Assembly (NCBI RefSeq): GCF_036492635.1
Contig: NZ_AP025305.1
Span: 1,488,001-1,552,000 of the forward strand
Direction: 5' to 3'
Length of the DNA stretch: 64,000 nt
Source of the DNA: Aureibacter tunicatorum
GTDB taxonomy: Bacteria; Bacteroidota; Bacteroidia; Cytophagales; Cyclobacteriaceae
A model generated the notes under the pieces. The model made no database searches. It was given only the letters and a program-made list of their open reading frames with translations, and was not told where the DNA came from. The translations under genes were made by a program, and so were the position numbers. Shown piece by piece: positions 46,602-55,054 of this stretch. The first letter of the stretch is position 1; each line of letters opens with the position of its first letter.

Positions 46602-46693
46602 TAGCTTTAAAATGTGAATATGCTGGATATTTGTAGATTAAATATTTATTTTTGAAACTATAATAATATATTTTTTAATTAAATCGATTTAAA

Positions 46694-47254
46694 GTGGAAG
46701 GCAAAGATCAAAAAAAGATCAGTAAATTTTTAAGCTTGGTGCTCAGGCATCAACCTCAGATTATAGGCATTAAATTGGATGCCCAAGGATGGGCAAATGT
46801 TGAGGAATTAATTCATAAAATAAATGCTAAAGGACGAAGTCTGGATTTTGTGACGTTGGAGCAAGTAGTGGAGACTAATGACAAAAAGCGCTTTGGCTTC
46901 AATAATGACAAGACAAAAATAAGAGCCAATCAAGGACATTCTATTGACATTAATTTAGGCTATGTGTCTAAGACTCCTCCCGAGGTTTTGTATCATGGAA
47001 CTGGAAGCAAATATGTTAATAGTATTTACAAGTCTGGGATTCAAAAGCAATCCAGGCATCATGTGCATTTGAGCAAGGATTTAAAAACGGCCATTTCAGT
47101 TGGACAGAGGCATGGAAAGCCTGTGGTTTTGGAAATTTTGACCGAAAAGATGATGCATGAAGGTTTTGAATTTTTTGAATCGGAGAATGGCGTTTGGTTG
47201 ACAGACGAAGTGCCTGTTGGGTATTTTAAAAAGCTTGAGGAAGGTGTAAGGTGA
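46694..47254 (+). CDS. kptA: RNA 2'-phosphotransferase, Tpt1/KptA family
   Basis: 186 residues with a GTG start. The family motifs are complete: ISKFLSLVLRHQPQ, GWANVEELI, the NAD-binding LYHGTGSKY, SRHHVHLSKD and ENGVWLTDEVPVGYF. Tpt1/KptA moves an internal RNA 2'-phosphate to NAD+, releasing nicotinamide. In eukaryotes this finishes tRNA splicing; the bacterial role is uncertain and may include RNA repair or ADP-ribosylation. The next gene starts at its stop, so they are co-transcribed. Confidence 0.92.
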   Translation: MEGKDQKKISKFLSLVLRHQPQIIGIKLDAQGWANVEELIHKINAKGRSLDFVTLEQVVETNDKKRFGFNNDKTKIRANQGHSIDINLGYVSKTPPEVLYHGTGSKYVNSIYKSGIQKQSRHHVHLSKDLKTAISVGQRHGKPVVLEILTEKMMHEGFEFFESENGVWLTDEVPVGYFKKLEEGVR

Positions 47255-47256
47255 AA

Positions 47257-48048
47257 ATGAAGATATTCGGACGATTTTTTCTTTTTTTCTTTTTGACGAT
47301 AGTAACCCAGATTGGAGGCGTAGCTTATTTGTTTTCCATTTTGATTAGAAGAGTTTGGGGAAAGCCAATAGTTTGGTGGCAAAAGGCTGTGACCTTTATG
47401 TTAGTGTACCTGTTATTCACTTTTTTGATTGTACCGTGGATTGCGCCAGTATTTGGGAGAGTTAAAATTTCAAATGCCAATGGAGTAAGTCCTGTGAACT
47501 ATATGACAGTAGTTTTGAACCGGAACTATGTGGTTGAGAAATTGAATGAAGAGCTTCAGATGCTGGGAGAAAACTTGGAAGAAGAAAGCATCAAAGTAAA
47601 ATACTTGGATGCTAATTTCCCTTTTGCGGATGGTTTTCCACTATTGCCCCATTTAAGTCATAATGATGGACGAAAAATAGATTTGGCTTTGGTTTATGAA
47701 ACGCCTCTTGGCCAAATATCTTCTGATCAAAAATCAATAAGTGGTTATGGGGTGTTTGAAATGCCAATCGATGGTGAGTTTGACCAACCAGAAAGATGTA
47801 TGGAGCAAGGTTATTTGCAATATGATTATCCCAAATATATGACATTTGGTCGCGTAAATAATGATTTGGTGTTTTCAGAAAAAGGGACAAAGAGATTGTT
47901 GGTGGAAATACTGAAGTTGCCAAGCATTGAAAAAGTATTCGTTGAACCCCATCTTAAGCAAAGACTGAATATTACAAATCCAAAAATTAGATTTCATGGA
48001 TGCAGGGCGGTTAGGCATGATGATCATATTCATATGCAGTTGATTTAG
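47257..48048 (+). CDS. membrane-anchored MepA/M15-like peptidoglycan endopeptidase
   Basis: 263 residues from the ATG at 47257 (a GTG at 47251 overlapping the kptA stop is also possible). Two hydrophobic helices occupy residues 1-70 (FGRFFLFFFLTIV and VTFMLVYLLFTFLIVPWI). The soluble part has the LAS-type zinc pattern: His135 and Asp142 in HNDGRKID, and His257/His259 in HDDHIH at the C-terminus, plus VFVEPHLKQRL resembling the MepA VFINPxIK strand. It should cut cross-links in peptidoglycan on the periplasmic side. The C-terminus ends right after the HxH motif, somewhat shorter than MepA. Confidence 0.7.
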   Translation: MKIFGRFFLFFFLTIVTQIGGVAYLFSILIRRVWGKPIVWWQKAVTFMLVYLLFTFLIVPWIAPVFGRVKISNANGVSPVNYMTVVLNRNYVVEKLNEELQMLGENLEEESIKVKYLDANFPFADGFPLLPHLSHNDGRKIDLALVYETPLGQISSDQKSISGYGVFEMPIDGEFDQPERCMEQGYLQYDYPKYMTFGRVNNDLVFSEKGTKRLLVEILKLPSIEKVFVEPHLKQRLNITNPKIRFHGCRAVRHDDHIHMQLI

Positions 48049-48315
48049 TTTGCGATTGATAAATCCATTTTTGCATTTATTTGAATGAACGACTCTTTTC
48101 AAATATTTAGGTAGACTTATTTCGTTGAAAAGTATTGTTATATAAGTAGATTAATATTATTCAATAAGTTTTTATAAATAAATTAATTTTGCAAAGGATT
48201 TGTTTTCTTTATTATTTGTATTTTATTTAGTATATAATAGTTTTTATATGTAATGAAATGGGTGAAATATCCATTTTTTTTGAGTTTTATTCAAATAATA
48301 ATAGAGTGTAAGCCA
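48049..48315. other. AT-rich intergenic region
   Basis: About 270 bases, strongly A/T rich, between the endopeptidase gene and the leader ORF/amidase gene. I see no strong hairpin and no TAnnTTTG element well placed for the next gene. The promoter of the 48.3-49.7 kb operon is presumably here. Confidence 0.5.
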
Positions 48316-48375
48316 ATGATGACAAGCTGGCTAAGTTCATTTTTTAGAATCATTTTTAAAATAAAATCCATATGA
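48316..48375 (+). CDS. possible 19-codon leader peptide
   Basis: ATG ATG at 48316 opens a frame for a basic, hydrophobic peptide (MMTSWLSSFFRIIFKIKSI). Its TGA overlaps the ATG of the amidase gene (ATGA at 48372-48375). The coupling overlap matches other gene joins here, so it may be a translated leader or a small membrane peptide. It is short enough to be chance. Confidence 0.3.
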   Translation: MMTSWLSSFFRIIFKIKSI

Positions 48376-49055
48376 CAGAGTATTTACTGAAACTTGCTTT
48401 TGAAGAATTAGGAGAAAAAGAAATTCCAGGGCCATTGCATAATGAAAGAGTCGTCCAGTATGCCCAAGACTCTGGTTTTGAATGGATAAATGACGATGAG
48501 ACTCCATGGTGCAGCGTCTTTGTTAATTGGTTGGCGATTAAATCGGGCATGCAGTCAAGCGGAAGTGCTATGGCTAGATCTTGGCTTAATGTCGGATTGC
48601 CAGTAGACAGAAATCCATTGCCCGGCGATGTCGTGGTGTTTTGGAGAGTGAGACCCAATGCTTCAACAGGTCATGTGGGGCTGTTTTTAGGATATTCTGA
48701 AGATGGGAGGAAGATATATTGTTTGGGAGGCAATCAAAAAAATAGCGTGAGCGTGGAAGCTTACCCTGTTGAGAGGTTATTAGGTTTTAGAAGACTTTTG
48801 CCTGTTGGACAGTTGCCTTTGCCAGATGTCGTATTGAGAAAGGGCGATCAAGGAATGGAAGTGAAACTTTTGCAGGAGTTTTTGAAAAGCATAGGGTATA
48901 ATTGCGGAGTGACAGACGGGAAGTTTGGCCCGATAACTGAAAAAGCTCTGGTTTCATTTCAAGTTCATAATGGTTTGGAAGAAGATGGAGTGTATAACGA
49001 AGAGGTCAGGAATATCATGAAAAATATTCACGAAGAGGAAGCATTGGAGTATTAA
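48372..49055 (+). CDS. TIGR02594-type CHAP/NlpC-like amidase with peptidoglycan-binding domain
   Basis: 227 residues. Residues 1-145 match the TIGR02594 family: catalytic cysteine in TPWCSVFVNWLA, histidine in TGHVGLFLGYS and GGNQKNSVSV. Residues about 155-220 form a PG_binding_1 domain (GMEVKLLQEFLKSIGYNCG, DGKFGPITEKALVSFQ). No signal peptide is present, so delivery would need a secretion or injection device, or it acts after lysis. It heads a run of small orphan genes, 5 bases from the next, and could be the wall-cutting part of a secreted complex. Confidence 0.85.
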   Translation: MTEYLLKLAFEELGEKEIPGPLHNERVVQYAQDSGFEWINDDETPWCSVFVNWLAIKSGMQSSGSAMARSWLNVGLPVDRNPLPGDVVVFWRVRPNASTGHVGLFLGYSEDGRKIYCLGGNQKNSVSVEAYPVERLLGFRRLLPVGQLPLPDVVLRKGDQGMEVKLLQEFLKSIGYNCGVTDGKFGPITEKALVSFQVHNGLEEDGVYNEEVRNIMKNIHEEEALEY

Positions 49056-49060
49056 TACGC

Positions 49061-49345
49061 ATGATTATGAATGAGGAATTAAATACCAAGAGCCAGATTG
49101 ATCATAAGTTGAATGGGATCATTGATGATATGATGAGTAATGAAACCCTTATTGTAAAGGATGTCGATCAGTATGGAAAAAAAAGCGTTTTGGCTTATTC
49201 AAGAATAGAGCTGGAAGGCGACGGGTACCAGTATGTTGATTCGGAAATAGAAGCCGGTATTGCTTCATTGAATGAAGCGGTGAAAAATTCAACATTAAAA
49301 TGCAGAGCCTCGATTTGGCAATTTTTATCACAGGCAATCAATTAA
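49061..49345 (+). CDS. small orphan protein, paralog of the next gene
   Basis: 94 residues, mostly helical. YSRIELEGDGYQYVD followed by a helix of about 35 residues aligns with YTKYELDGDSVNFIT and the helix of the 110-residue protein encoded 24 bases downstream. No family is known to me. Position between the amidase and its paralog suggests a shared assembly or secretion role. Confidence 0.6.
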   Translation: MIMNEELNTKSQIDHKLNGIIDDMMSNETLIVKDVDQYGKKSVLAYSRIELEGDGYQYVDSEIEAGIASLNEAVKNSTLKCRASIWQFLSQAIN

Positions 49346-49369
49346 TTTTTAAATATAACAATCATTATT

Positions 49370-49702
49370 ATGGGACTTAATTTAGTCAATATCAAGAAAG
49401 CGCTGGAGGATGTAACTACTTTGGAAGTGGCTACATTGACAAATCCTCAGGCTACGCCAATAAATTTGTCAGAGGCAAAAACCAATTCCGATATTTTCAC
49501 AAAAGTGCAAGCAAGCCTAGGTTCTGCGGATTTAGTAGCATACACAAAGTATGAGCTTGATGGAGATTCGGTTAATTTCATTACTCAAAATGAAAACTTG
49601 ACAAGATTGGTCAACGAACATAATGAACTGGTGAAATCTTCGCTGGAAACGAGAAAGGTTTTGTTCAATACAATTTACGATGCCGTAAAAGACATTATTT
49701 GA
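49370..49702 (+). CDS. small orphan protein, paralog of the previous gene
   Basis: 110 residues. The N-terminal part (MGLNLVNIKKALEDVTTLEVATLTNP) is absent from the shorter paralog, which instead starts near the common [VL].Y[ST][RK].EL[ED]GD motif. The C-terminal helix is shared. A clear terminator follows, so this is the last gene of the amidase operon. Confidence 0.6.
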   Translation: MGLNLVNIKKALEDVTTLEVATLTNPQATPINLSEAKTNSDIFTKVQASLGSADLVAYTKYELDGDSVNFITQNENLTRLVNEHNELVKSSLETRKVLFNTIYDAVKDII

Positions 49703-49708
49703 TTTTTT

Positions 49709-49740
49709 GCTCCTTTGATTTATGCAAAGGAGCTTTATTT
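49709..49740 (+). terminator. rho-independent terminator
   Basis: GCTCCTTTG and CAAAGGAGC pair perfectly around a 6-base loop, followed by a T-rich tail, 7 bases after the 110-residue protein gene. Confidence 0.88.
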
Positions 49741-49758
49741 TTAAATTTCACTGCCGAC

Positions 49759-49995
49759 ATGAATGAGGTGCATTTCAAATACTTGACGGAGAATTTGAGA
49801 TTGGAGCAAGGAGAGCTTTCAATCGCTAGGATTTCCGTGATTTTTTCTCAAAATAAATATAATAATTTGCCAGCATTTTTAACTGGAAACATAGAAGGCT
49901 TGTCTGATACGGTTGATAATTCAGTTGCTCTAAACGGACTGTATGATTCATTTTTGAGTTTTTGTCATTTGAATGATAAAATACCACAGCCATGA
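49759..49995 (+). CDS. small orphan protein (78 aa)
   Basis: 78 residues from the ATG at 49759 (upstream in-frame codons lie in the terminator). A soluble mixed-strand protein (HFKYLTENLRLEQGELSIARI) of unknown function. Its stop overlaps the start of the 557-residue gene (ATGA at 49992-49995), so the pair is coupled and may form a chaperone-cargo or immunity-toxin unit. Confidence 0.55.
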   Translation: MNEVHFKYLTENLRLEQGELSIARISVIFSQNKYNNLPAFLTGNIEGLSDTVDNSVALNGLYDSFLSFCHLNDKIPQP

Positions 49996-51665
49996 ATTTC
50001 ATTGATATACTAGATTCATTTGTCGACAAAAGCGAAGGCAAAATGTCGTCCAGTCATTTCTTAGAGTGTGAAGAAGTTCTGGATGATCTTGGATACATAT
50101 CTATTGATCAAAACCAAGCAGATAGAGCTATGGAACAATTCAACTTTCGAAAAGGAGTTGACTTGTTTAGAAAGGAATACAATGAGTGTTGGGAGGTTTT
50201 TGAGGGCACAGTATCAATGACAAATTCGGTTGAGGATTCTCCGAATACCTTGACTGAGTCGGAGCTTGATTTCATGCAAAGAATTACTTCTCTGGAAGGC
50301 GAATTTTCTTTGGAGGGATTTTCTTGGGAAATGATAAGGGATAATAAACTGCTTGCGAGAGTACTGACTTATCGACTCAATATATTGGCGGCTTTTGGCG
50401 TTGAAATTTCCAGTACTTTGCCTGAGCATGCTTTGATGTCATTGGAGAGAATTATGGGATGGATTAATTCTCATGACATGAAAGAAGCGATAAGATTGAC
50501 TGGCCATGTGGAAGAGTTGGCGGAGAGGCTTTCAAGCAATTTGAACCCATTGTCGTCTTTGTCGCATTCATTTGCTTTTTTCAAAGCTCAGGAAGAGAGG
50601 TTTTCATTGCCGAATCTTTCGGAAAATACCAATTGGGATTTTTTTTCGAGCAGATTTGTGTTTAACCAGAACAAAAGCCATATCGATGAGATAGGAAACT
50701 GCAAAAGCATGCCGCAGGAATCTCAAATTTTGCAGGATGCTTCGTTGAATATACTTATGATTAGACTGGTGCAAATCAATTTATGGTTGTCAGGAGTTTA
50801 TCCCGGCAAGCTTGATAATGATATTGGACCGATCACTGTTGCCTCAATTTACGATGCCCTGTTAATTAGTTTTGGGGAAGATAGTTCAAGCAAAGCCGAA
50901 GAGGAACTAAGGTCAATAGTTTATTATCTTGGCAACGAAATTTGGACGATCAATTTGCAGTACTTTTTTCATTATGCTTTTCCTGGCATGCTTGATCTTG
51001 AGGAGGATCATAAAGAGAATACCATTTCTGTCAAGATAGCTGATTTGGTAGAAAGTCTTTCTCAATCTTCCGAAAAACAGGCTGTCTGGGAACAAGTAGG
51101 CAAGTGCATAAGTCGTGCTTCTATGGATGATAATGAAAAAGGACGCAAAGTAAAATCAAGAGGGGGCAAAAGCTTCTTTGGTTTGATCAGAAAAGTTTTC
51201 AATAAAGTCAAGAATGCCATTCAATTGGGGATTGATAAATTAAGAAATTTTGTAGTGAGTTTGTTTTCCAGAGTCAAAAACTGCGTGAAGGTACTTTTGA
51301 GGGAAGTTAAAAAGGTCTTTGGCATGGCAAAAATGGCTCTGACGTTTTTCTTTTCAAAGAGAATCATTAAAACCGAAGGTGATTCCGGAGCGATAAAGAC
51401 TGATTTTGATTTTAATTTCAATAGTGTGACAAATATTCAGGGAGAGGTCAATGCATCAGATATCGGCATGCATAAGTCTAAGCTTGACTATATTTCCAAC
51501 GCTATGCAAAAGACCTCGGACTTTATAGGTCAAGTGGTTGGATTGATGGCCAAAGTGGCTTTAGGTCCTTATGGTTGGATTCAAATCGGCGTAATGTTGA
51601 TTAAACTCTTGTCGGATTCTGGTTTTGAATCTACCAAGTTGATAATTGGTTTGCAGAAGGATTAG
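49992..51665 (+). CDS. orphan protein with PG-binding-like motif and membrane-active tail, candidate effector
   Basis: 557 residues, no signal peptide. The first ~250 residues are helical and acidic. A stretch near 255-290 (MIRLVQINLWLSGVYPGKLD, DIGPITVASIYDAL) looks like a peptidoglycan-binding_1 domain. A Lys/Arg-rich amphipathic region (about 385-455) follows, then a glycine-containing hydrophobic end (FIGQVVGLMAKVALGPYGWIQIGVMLIKLL). The order, wall-binding then membrane-active helix, suggests a membrane-damaging effector. It is coupled to the 78-residue protein upstream. No family is recognised. Confidence 0.45.
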   Translation: MNFIDILDSFVDKSEGKMSSSHFLECEEVLDDLGYISIDQNQADRAMEQFNFRKGVDLFRKEYNECWEVFEGTVSMTNSVEDSPNTLTESELDFMQRITSLEGEFSLEGFSWEMIRDNKLLARVLTYRLNILAAFGVEISSTLPEHALMSLERIMGWINSHDMKEAIRLTGHVEELAERLSSNLNPLSSLSHSFAFFKAQEERFSLPNLSENTNWDFFSSRFVFNQNKSHIDEIGNCKSMPQESQILQDASLNILMIRLVQINLWLSGVYPGKLDNDIGPITVASIYDALLISFGEDSSSKAEEELRSIVYYLGNEIWTINLQYFFHYAFPGMLDLEEDHKENTISVKIADLVESLSQSSEKQAVWEQVGKCISRASMDDNEKGRKVKSRGGKSFFGLIRKVFNKVKNAIQLGIDKLRNFVVSLFSRVKNCVKVLLREVKKVFGMAKMALTFFFSKRIIKTEGDSGAIKTDFDFNFNSVTNIQGEVNASDIGMHKSKLDYISNAMQKTSDFIGQVVGLMAKVALGPYGWIQIGVMLIKLLSDSGFESTKLIIGLQKD

Positions 51666-51671
51666 AAGTTT

Positions 51672-51707
51672 GCTTTCAGATATCAAGTTCTTTGTTTATC
51701 TGAAAGC
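51672..51707. terminator. perfect 11-bp bidirectional hairpin
   Basis: GCTTTCAGATA (51672-51682) and TATCTGAAAGC (51697-51707) pair around a 14-base loop between convergent genes. Confidence 0.8.
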
Positions 51708-51716
51708 TATATTACT

Positions 51717-51959
51717 CTAGTTTTCAAGCATTACTCTGAACTGTCCATTTTGCCCTTCCCCATCATAGAGCGGAAAACCAAAAGCGGTTACTTTGCCGGA
51801 AAAACGCCCATGCACTTCTATGCTATTTTCATTGAGAATGTTGATGTCATCTATGATGATTTCACTTTCTTCAGCTACGTTCTTGTAAAAACCATAGGTC
51901 TGGTGATGAATTAATTTTTGCAACAGAGGTAACTTGGATGCTTTGATTAAAAAAATCAA
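51717..51959 (-). CDS. small orphan protein (80 aa)
   Basis: 80 residues. The N-terminal half is helical (LIKASKLPLLQKLIHHQTYGFYK), the rest beta-like (SEIIIDDINILNENSIEVHGRFSGKVTAFGFPLYDGEGQNG). No signal peptide and no known family. It faces the 557-residue gene across a hairpin. Confidence 0.5.
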   Translation of the reverse strand: MIFLIKASKLPLLQKLIHHQTYGFYKNVAEESEIIIDDINILNENSIEVHGRFSGKVTAFGFPLYDGEGQNGQFRVMLEN

Positions 51960-52064
51960 TGATTAATTGTAGAAATATGATTCAAGTGTTTCTGAATATT
52001 TGAATTTTAGCGATTTAACAATATTGACGTGGTTGTCGTTGTTTATGTGTTCATTCATTGGCAA

Positions 52065-53453
52065 ATGATTTATCAGCTTAAGCATAAAGAAAACAGGTCC
52101 CAAATTCAGCTCAGAGGTAATTCAATTGGGAGGTATCCTTTGAGCGCTTTGATGTCGAAGCCTATTCAAACTTTGATGTCTGGAGGAGCATTTGAAGAAA
52201 TGATTGGCAAGGAGAGTTTAGCGAAAGATCATGTGCTTGGCGAAGTGCATTTACTACTGTTGAATTATGCGAAGTTGGGTAGTGGATCGGATAGTTTGCA
52301 AAAGAAGGCAAAGCAACTTCATTTAATAGAAAAGAAATTGTTCAAATGGTATTCTCTCCATCGTATTGTCGCAAAAAAAGATGGTCGTTTCGTCACTTCG
52401 CATCAGTCAATAAAGGTGTTTAACTTATTAGAGGATTTAAGAGTAGAGCATCAGGATTTGATAAAAGAATTGATGAATAGCAAAGGTCACTTATGGGTGC
52501 CTGGAATTGAAGATATGGCGCAACATAGGCAAGAATACGTGCAAAGAACTTGGCAAATGTTGGCGCAGGGTTCTGGCAGGTTGAAAGTCGATGATGTTGA
52601 TGAAGTTGGTTTATTCAAAAGCACACATGACCCTAAGTTCAAAGCATACATATTATCAATGTTTGCGAAAATAATGACAATACCGATGGGGAGGATGATT
52701 GTCAGAAGGTTGATGGAAGGAGCAGAGAACTATAGCTTGACTATTTCAAAAGACAAAACGCCGAGAGAAAAACAGACGATGCCTAGATTGTTTACTCATG
52801 AGAAGGTCTTGGAGGAACAAAGGCAAAGCTCAGTTTATCATGGAGGTCTGGGGAGACAAGAAAAGAAATTCTCAGAGCATGAGTTATTATTCCCTGAGGT
52901 ATATACTGATCACCGATATTTGAGATGTTCCAAACATTGGGCTTTATCATTAAGAGAGATCAAAGCGTGTTCTATTCCTGAGAAAAAGGTAAAACCTAAA
53001 AGCGCAGTTGAAGATGGTATTGAAATGTCTATGATGACAGGGGCTACTGCAATGCCTACGATAATTGATCCCGAAGTGTCTGTTACTGATAAGTTGGGTC
53101 GAAAGAAGTTTATTCCCGAGGCCGACGAATCTCGAGAATCTGATTGGGTTGAAATTAGCGACCATGGTGTGGGATATGTCGAGACTTTGGGGATGTTGGA
53201 ATTGTCACCGGCATTTTTGCAATTATTTAGACACTTAGTGGATGTTTATCGTGTCCATAATGGCTTCTCTCATCCATTGCCAATAAAGGAATTATATGCT
53301 ACTGATCCTGATTTGAAACGTTGGACTTCAAGAGAGATGCATGAAATGGCTCTGTGGGAAAATGAATTTAGAATGGAATATGGCTTGCCTTCATGCAAAT
53401 GGAATAAGTTTTTGCATTTGGGAGATGTTTTGAAGAATTCGGATTTTAATTAA
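52065..53453 (+). CDS. M91-metallopeptidase-like effector homolog with degenerate zinc motif (copy 1)
   Basis: 462 residues from the ATG at 52065, which aligns with the start of its paralog; a GTG at 52029 is also in frame. Near the N-terminus is KPIQTLMSGGAFEEMIG (Pro33-Ile-Gln). Residues about 190-240 (FKAYILSMFAKIMTIPMGRMIVRRLM) resemble the segment preceding the catalytic core in NleD/XopG (M91) effectors. PAFLQLFRHLVDVYRVHNG (382-400) fits the family pattern P-x-F-x-x-L-x-HELVHA-x-H-x-x-x-G, but HELVH is replaced by RHLVD. ENEFRMEYGLP near the end matches the conserved M91 tail. It is therefore probably inactive as a zinc protease, or repurposed. Confidence 0.55.
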   Translation: MIYQLKHKENRSQIQLRGNSIGRYPLSALMSKPIQTLMSGGAFEEMIGKESLAKDHVLGEVHLLLLNYAKLGSGSDSLQKKAKQLHLIEKKLFKWYSLHRIVAKKDGRFVTSHQSIKVFNLLEDLRVEHQDLIKELMNSKGHLWVPGIEDMAQHRQEYVQRTWQMLAQGSGRLKVDDVDEVGLFKSTHDPKFKAYILSMFAKIMTIPMGRMIVRRLMEGAENYSLTISKDKTPREKQTMPRLFTHEKVLEEQRQSSVYHGGLGRQEKKFSEHELLFPEVYTDHRYLRCSKHWALSLREIKACSIPEKKVKPKSAVEDGIEMSMMTGATAMPTIIDPEVSVTDKLGRKKFIPEADESRESDWVEISDHGVGYVETLGMLELSPAFLQLFRHLVDVYRVHNGFSHPLPIKELYATDPDLKRWTSREMHEMALWENEFRMEYGLPSCKWNKFLHLGDVLKNSDFN

Positions 53454-53549
53454 AAGTAGAATTATATTTATAATAAATCGAATTGGTTTTAAAGATTTGG
53501 GATTCAAATAACCTTATCTATTTTATGCTTGTTTGAGTGTTGAAGTCAA

Positions 53550-54956
53550 GTGGAAAAGCGAGTGGAGTACGATTTTTATTCAAGACAAAGAAATGCGAAA
53601 TTGAATCATAGACAACAGTCTATGAGTAGAATGCCAGCGTCTCTCAATACTGAACAAGTATCTCCTATTCAAGCATTAATGGGATGCGAGACTTTTGAGC
53701 AGATGATTGGAAGTGAAAAGTTACCTAATGATCAAACTTTGAAAGACATTCATCTGCAATTAAAGAAATATGAGGAATTGCAATCGAGTGACGATTTAAA
53801 AGCCCGTTTGGAATGGCTTCGAGAGATCGAGCTTCATTTGTATCATTGGTATAAGTGCCACCCTTTTGTTCGAAAGTCAAGCGGTGGATATACCGCGCAT
53901 GCTCATATTATTCCAATATTGAATTTATTGGAAGATTTGAGAGTTGAACATCAGCATGTGATAGGTATGTTGATCGAGCGAGGAGGGGATCTTTGGATAC
54001 CGGGGATTGAGAAGATGGATTCGACAAGACAGTCGAACTTGCAGGCAACTTGGAAGAGATTGGTAAGAGGGACTGGGCGTTTAAGCGTATGCGATGTGAC
54101 TATGCCCGGCTTTTTTTCAGATACGCATCATCCTACTTTTAAAGCTTATGTTTTTTCAATGTTGGCTAAAATCATGTCAAGTCCTACTGGAAGGGTTTTA
54201 ATTCGAAACTTGATGGATGGAGGAGAACTTCATACAACCAAAATAAGCGTTGACAAGGCTCCTAGAGACAAACAGACTGTTCCAAGAGTATTTACTGAAT
54301 ATAAAGCATTGGAAACTTCGTCGCCGTATTTTCATGGAGGTGTTGCCAGAGATGTCAAGGTCAGAACAGATAGAGAAATTCTGTTTCCCGAGGTGTATAC
54401 TGACAATAAGTTTTTAAGGCATTCGACTACGTGGGATTATAAGCCATCCGGGCTGAAAGCGAGAAGAATCCCTGAAGATAAATTTCAAACACCTAAAGCA
54501 ACTGGCGATGGACAAGAAATGCAGTCAATGGCCGGAGCAACTGCTCATGAAGTGCATATAGACCCTGTGAAGTCATTAACAGACACTTTGGGCAGAGCTG
54601 AATTTATGCCAAAGACTAAAGGAGAAAGGTCAAGCGATTGGGTTGAGTTGGACAGCGGAGGGATGAATTATATGGAGACGGTATCTAATTTGGAATTATC
54701 GCCAGCTTTTCTCCAGCTGTTTAGATACCTTGTGGATGTTCACAGAAGACAATATGGTTACCATCATGTAGGGAAGTCCGTAAGGCCGGAACTTTATCAG
54801 ACAGATCCTGAGTTGAAGCGATGGAAGTCCAAGGAGATGCATGAGATGGTAGAATGGGAGAATAGGTTCAGAGCCGAATATAAAATGCCATTGGTTAAAT
54901 GGAATATGTTTTTGCATGTTGGAGACGTATTGAAGAGCACTAAGTTTAGCGAATGA
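53550..54956 (+). CDS. M91-metallopeptidase-like effector homolog with degenerate zinc motif (copy 2)
   Basis: 468 residues with a GTG start. Paralog of the preceding gene along its full length (LEDLRVEHQ, WIPGIE, FKAY.[FL]SM[FL]AKIM, FPEVYTD, SDWVE are shared). It carries SPIQALMGCETFEQMIG near the N-terminus (Pro39-Ile-Gln). At 385-403 PAFLQLFRYLVDVHRRQYG replaces HELVH by RYLVD. ENRFRAEYKMP is the C-terminal family mark. The two copies are diverged enough to be old, and both lack the three zinc-binding or catalytic positions, so the loss preceded duplication or is selected. No cargo secretion signal other than the PxQ motif is visible. Confidence 0.55.
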   Translation: MEKRVEYDFYSRQRNAKLNHRQQSMSRMPASLNTEQVSPIQALMGCETFEQMIGSEKLPNDQTLKDIHLQLKKYEELQSSDDLKARLEWLREIELHLYHWYKCHPFVRKSSGGYTAHAHIIPILNLLEDLRVEHQHVIGMLIERGGDLWIPGIEKMDSTRQSNLQATWKRLVRGTGRLSVCDVTMPGFFSDTHHPTFKAYVFSMLAKIMSSPTGRVLIRNLMDGGELHTTKISVDKAPRDKQTVPRVFTEYKALETSSPYFHGGVARDVKVRTDREILFPEVYTDNKFLRHSTTWDYKPSGLKARRIPEDKFQTPKATGDGQEMQSMAGATAHEVHIDPVKSLTDTLGRAEFMPKTKGERSSDWVELDSGGMNYMETVSNLELSPAFLQLFRYLVDVHRRQYGYHHVGKSVRPELYQTDPELKRWKSKEMHEMVEWENRFRAEYKMPLVKWNMFLHVGDVLKSTKFSE

Positions 54957-55054
54957 ATGTTATGAGAATATAATATTTTACAAGTATATTAGGTATGAAA
55001 ATTGCAACTTTATCTCAAGAGCAAAGATGATTTGGAGATGGATGATTTATAGCA

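Noticed and set aside
52029-52064. GTG start giving a hydrophobic N-terminus (VVVVYVFIHW) to the first M91-like protein
   Set aside because: Only about a dozen residues, not present in the paralog, and too short for a signal peptide or convincing membrane helix.
53335-53360. MHEM as a possible zinc motif in the M91-like proteins
   Set aside because: HEMAL and HEMVE lack the second histidine of HExxH, and they sit in the C-terminal segment rather than at the catalytic helix.
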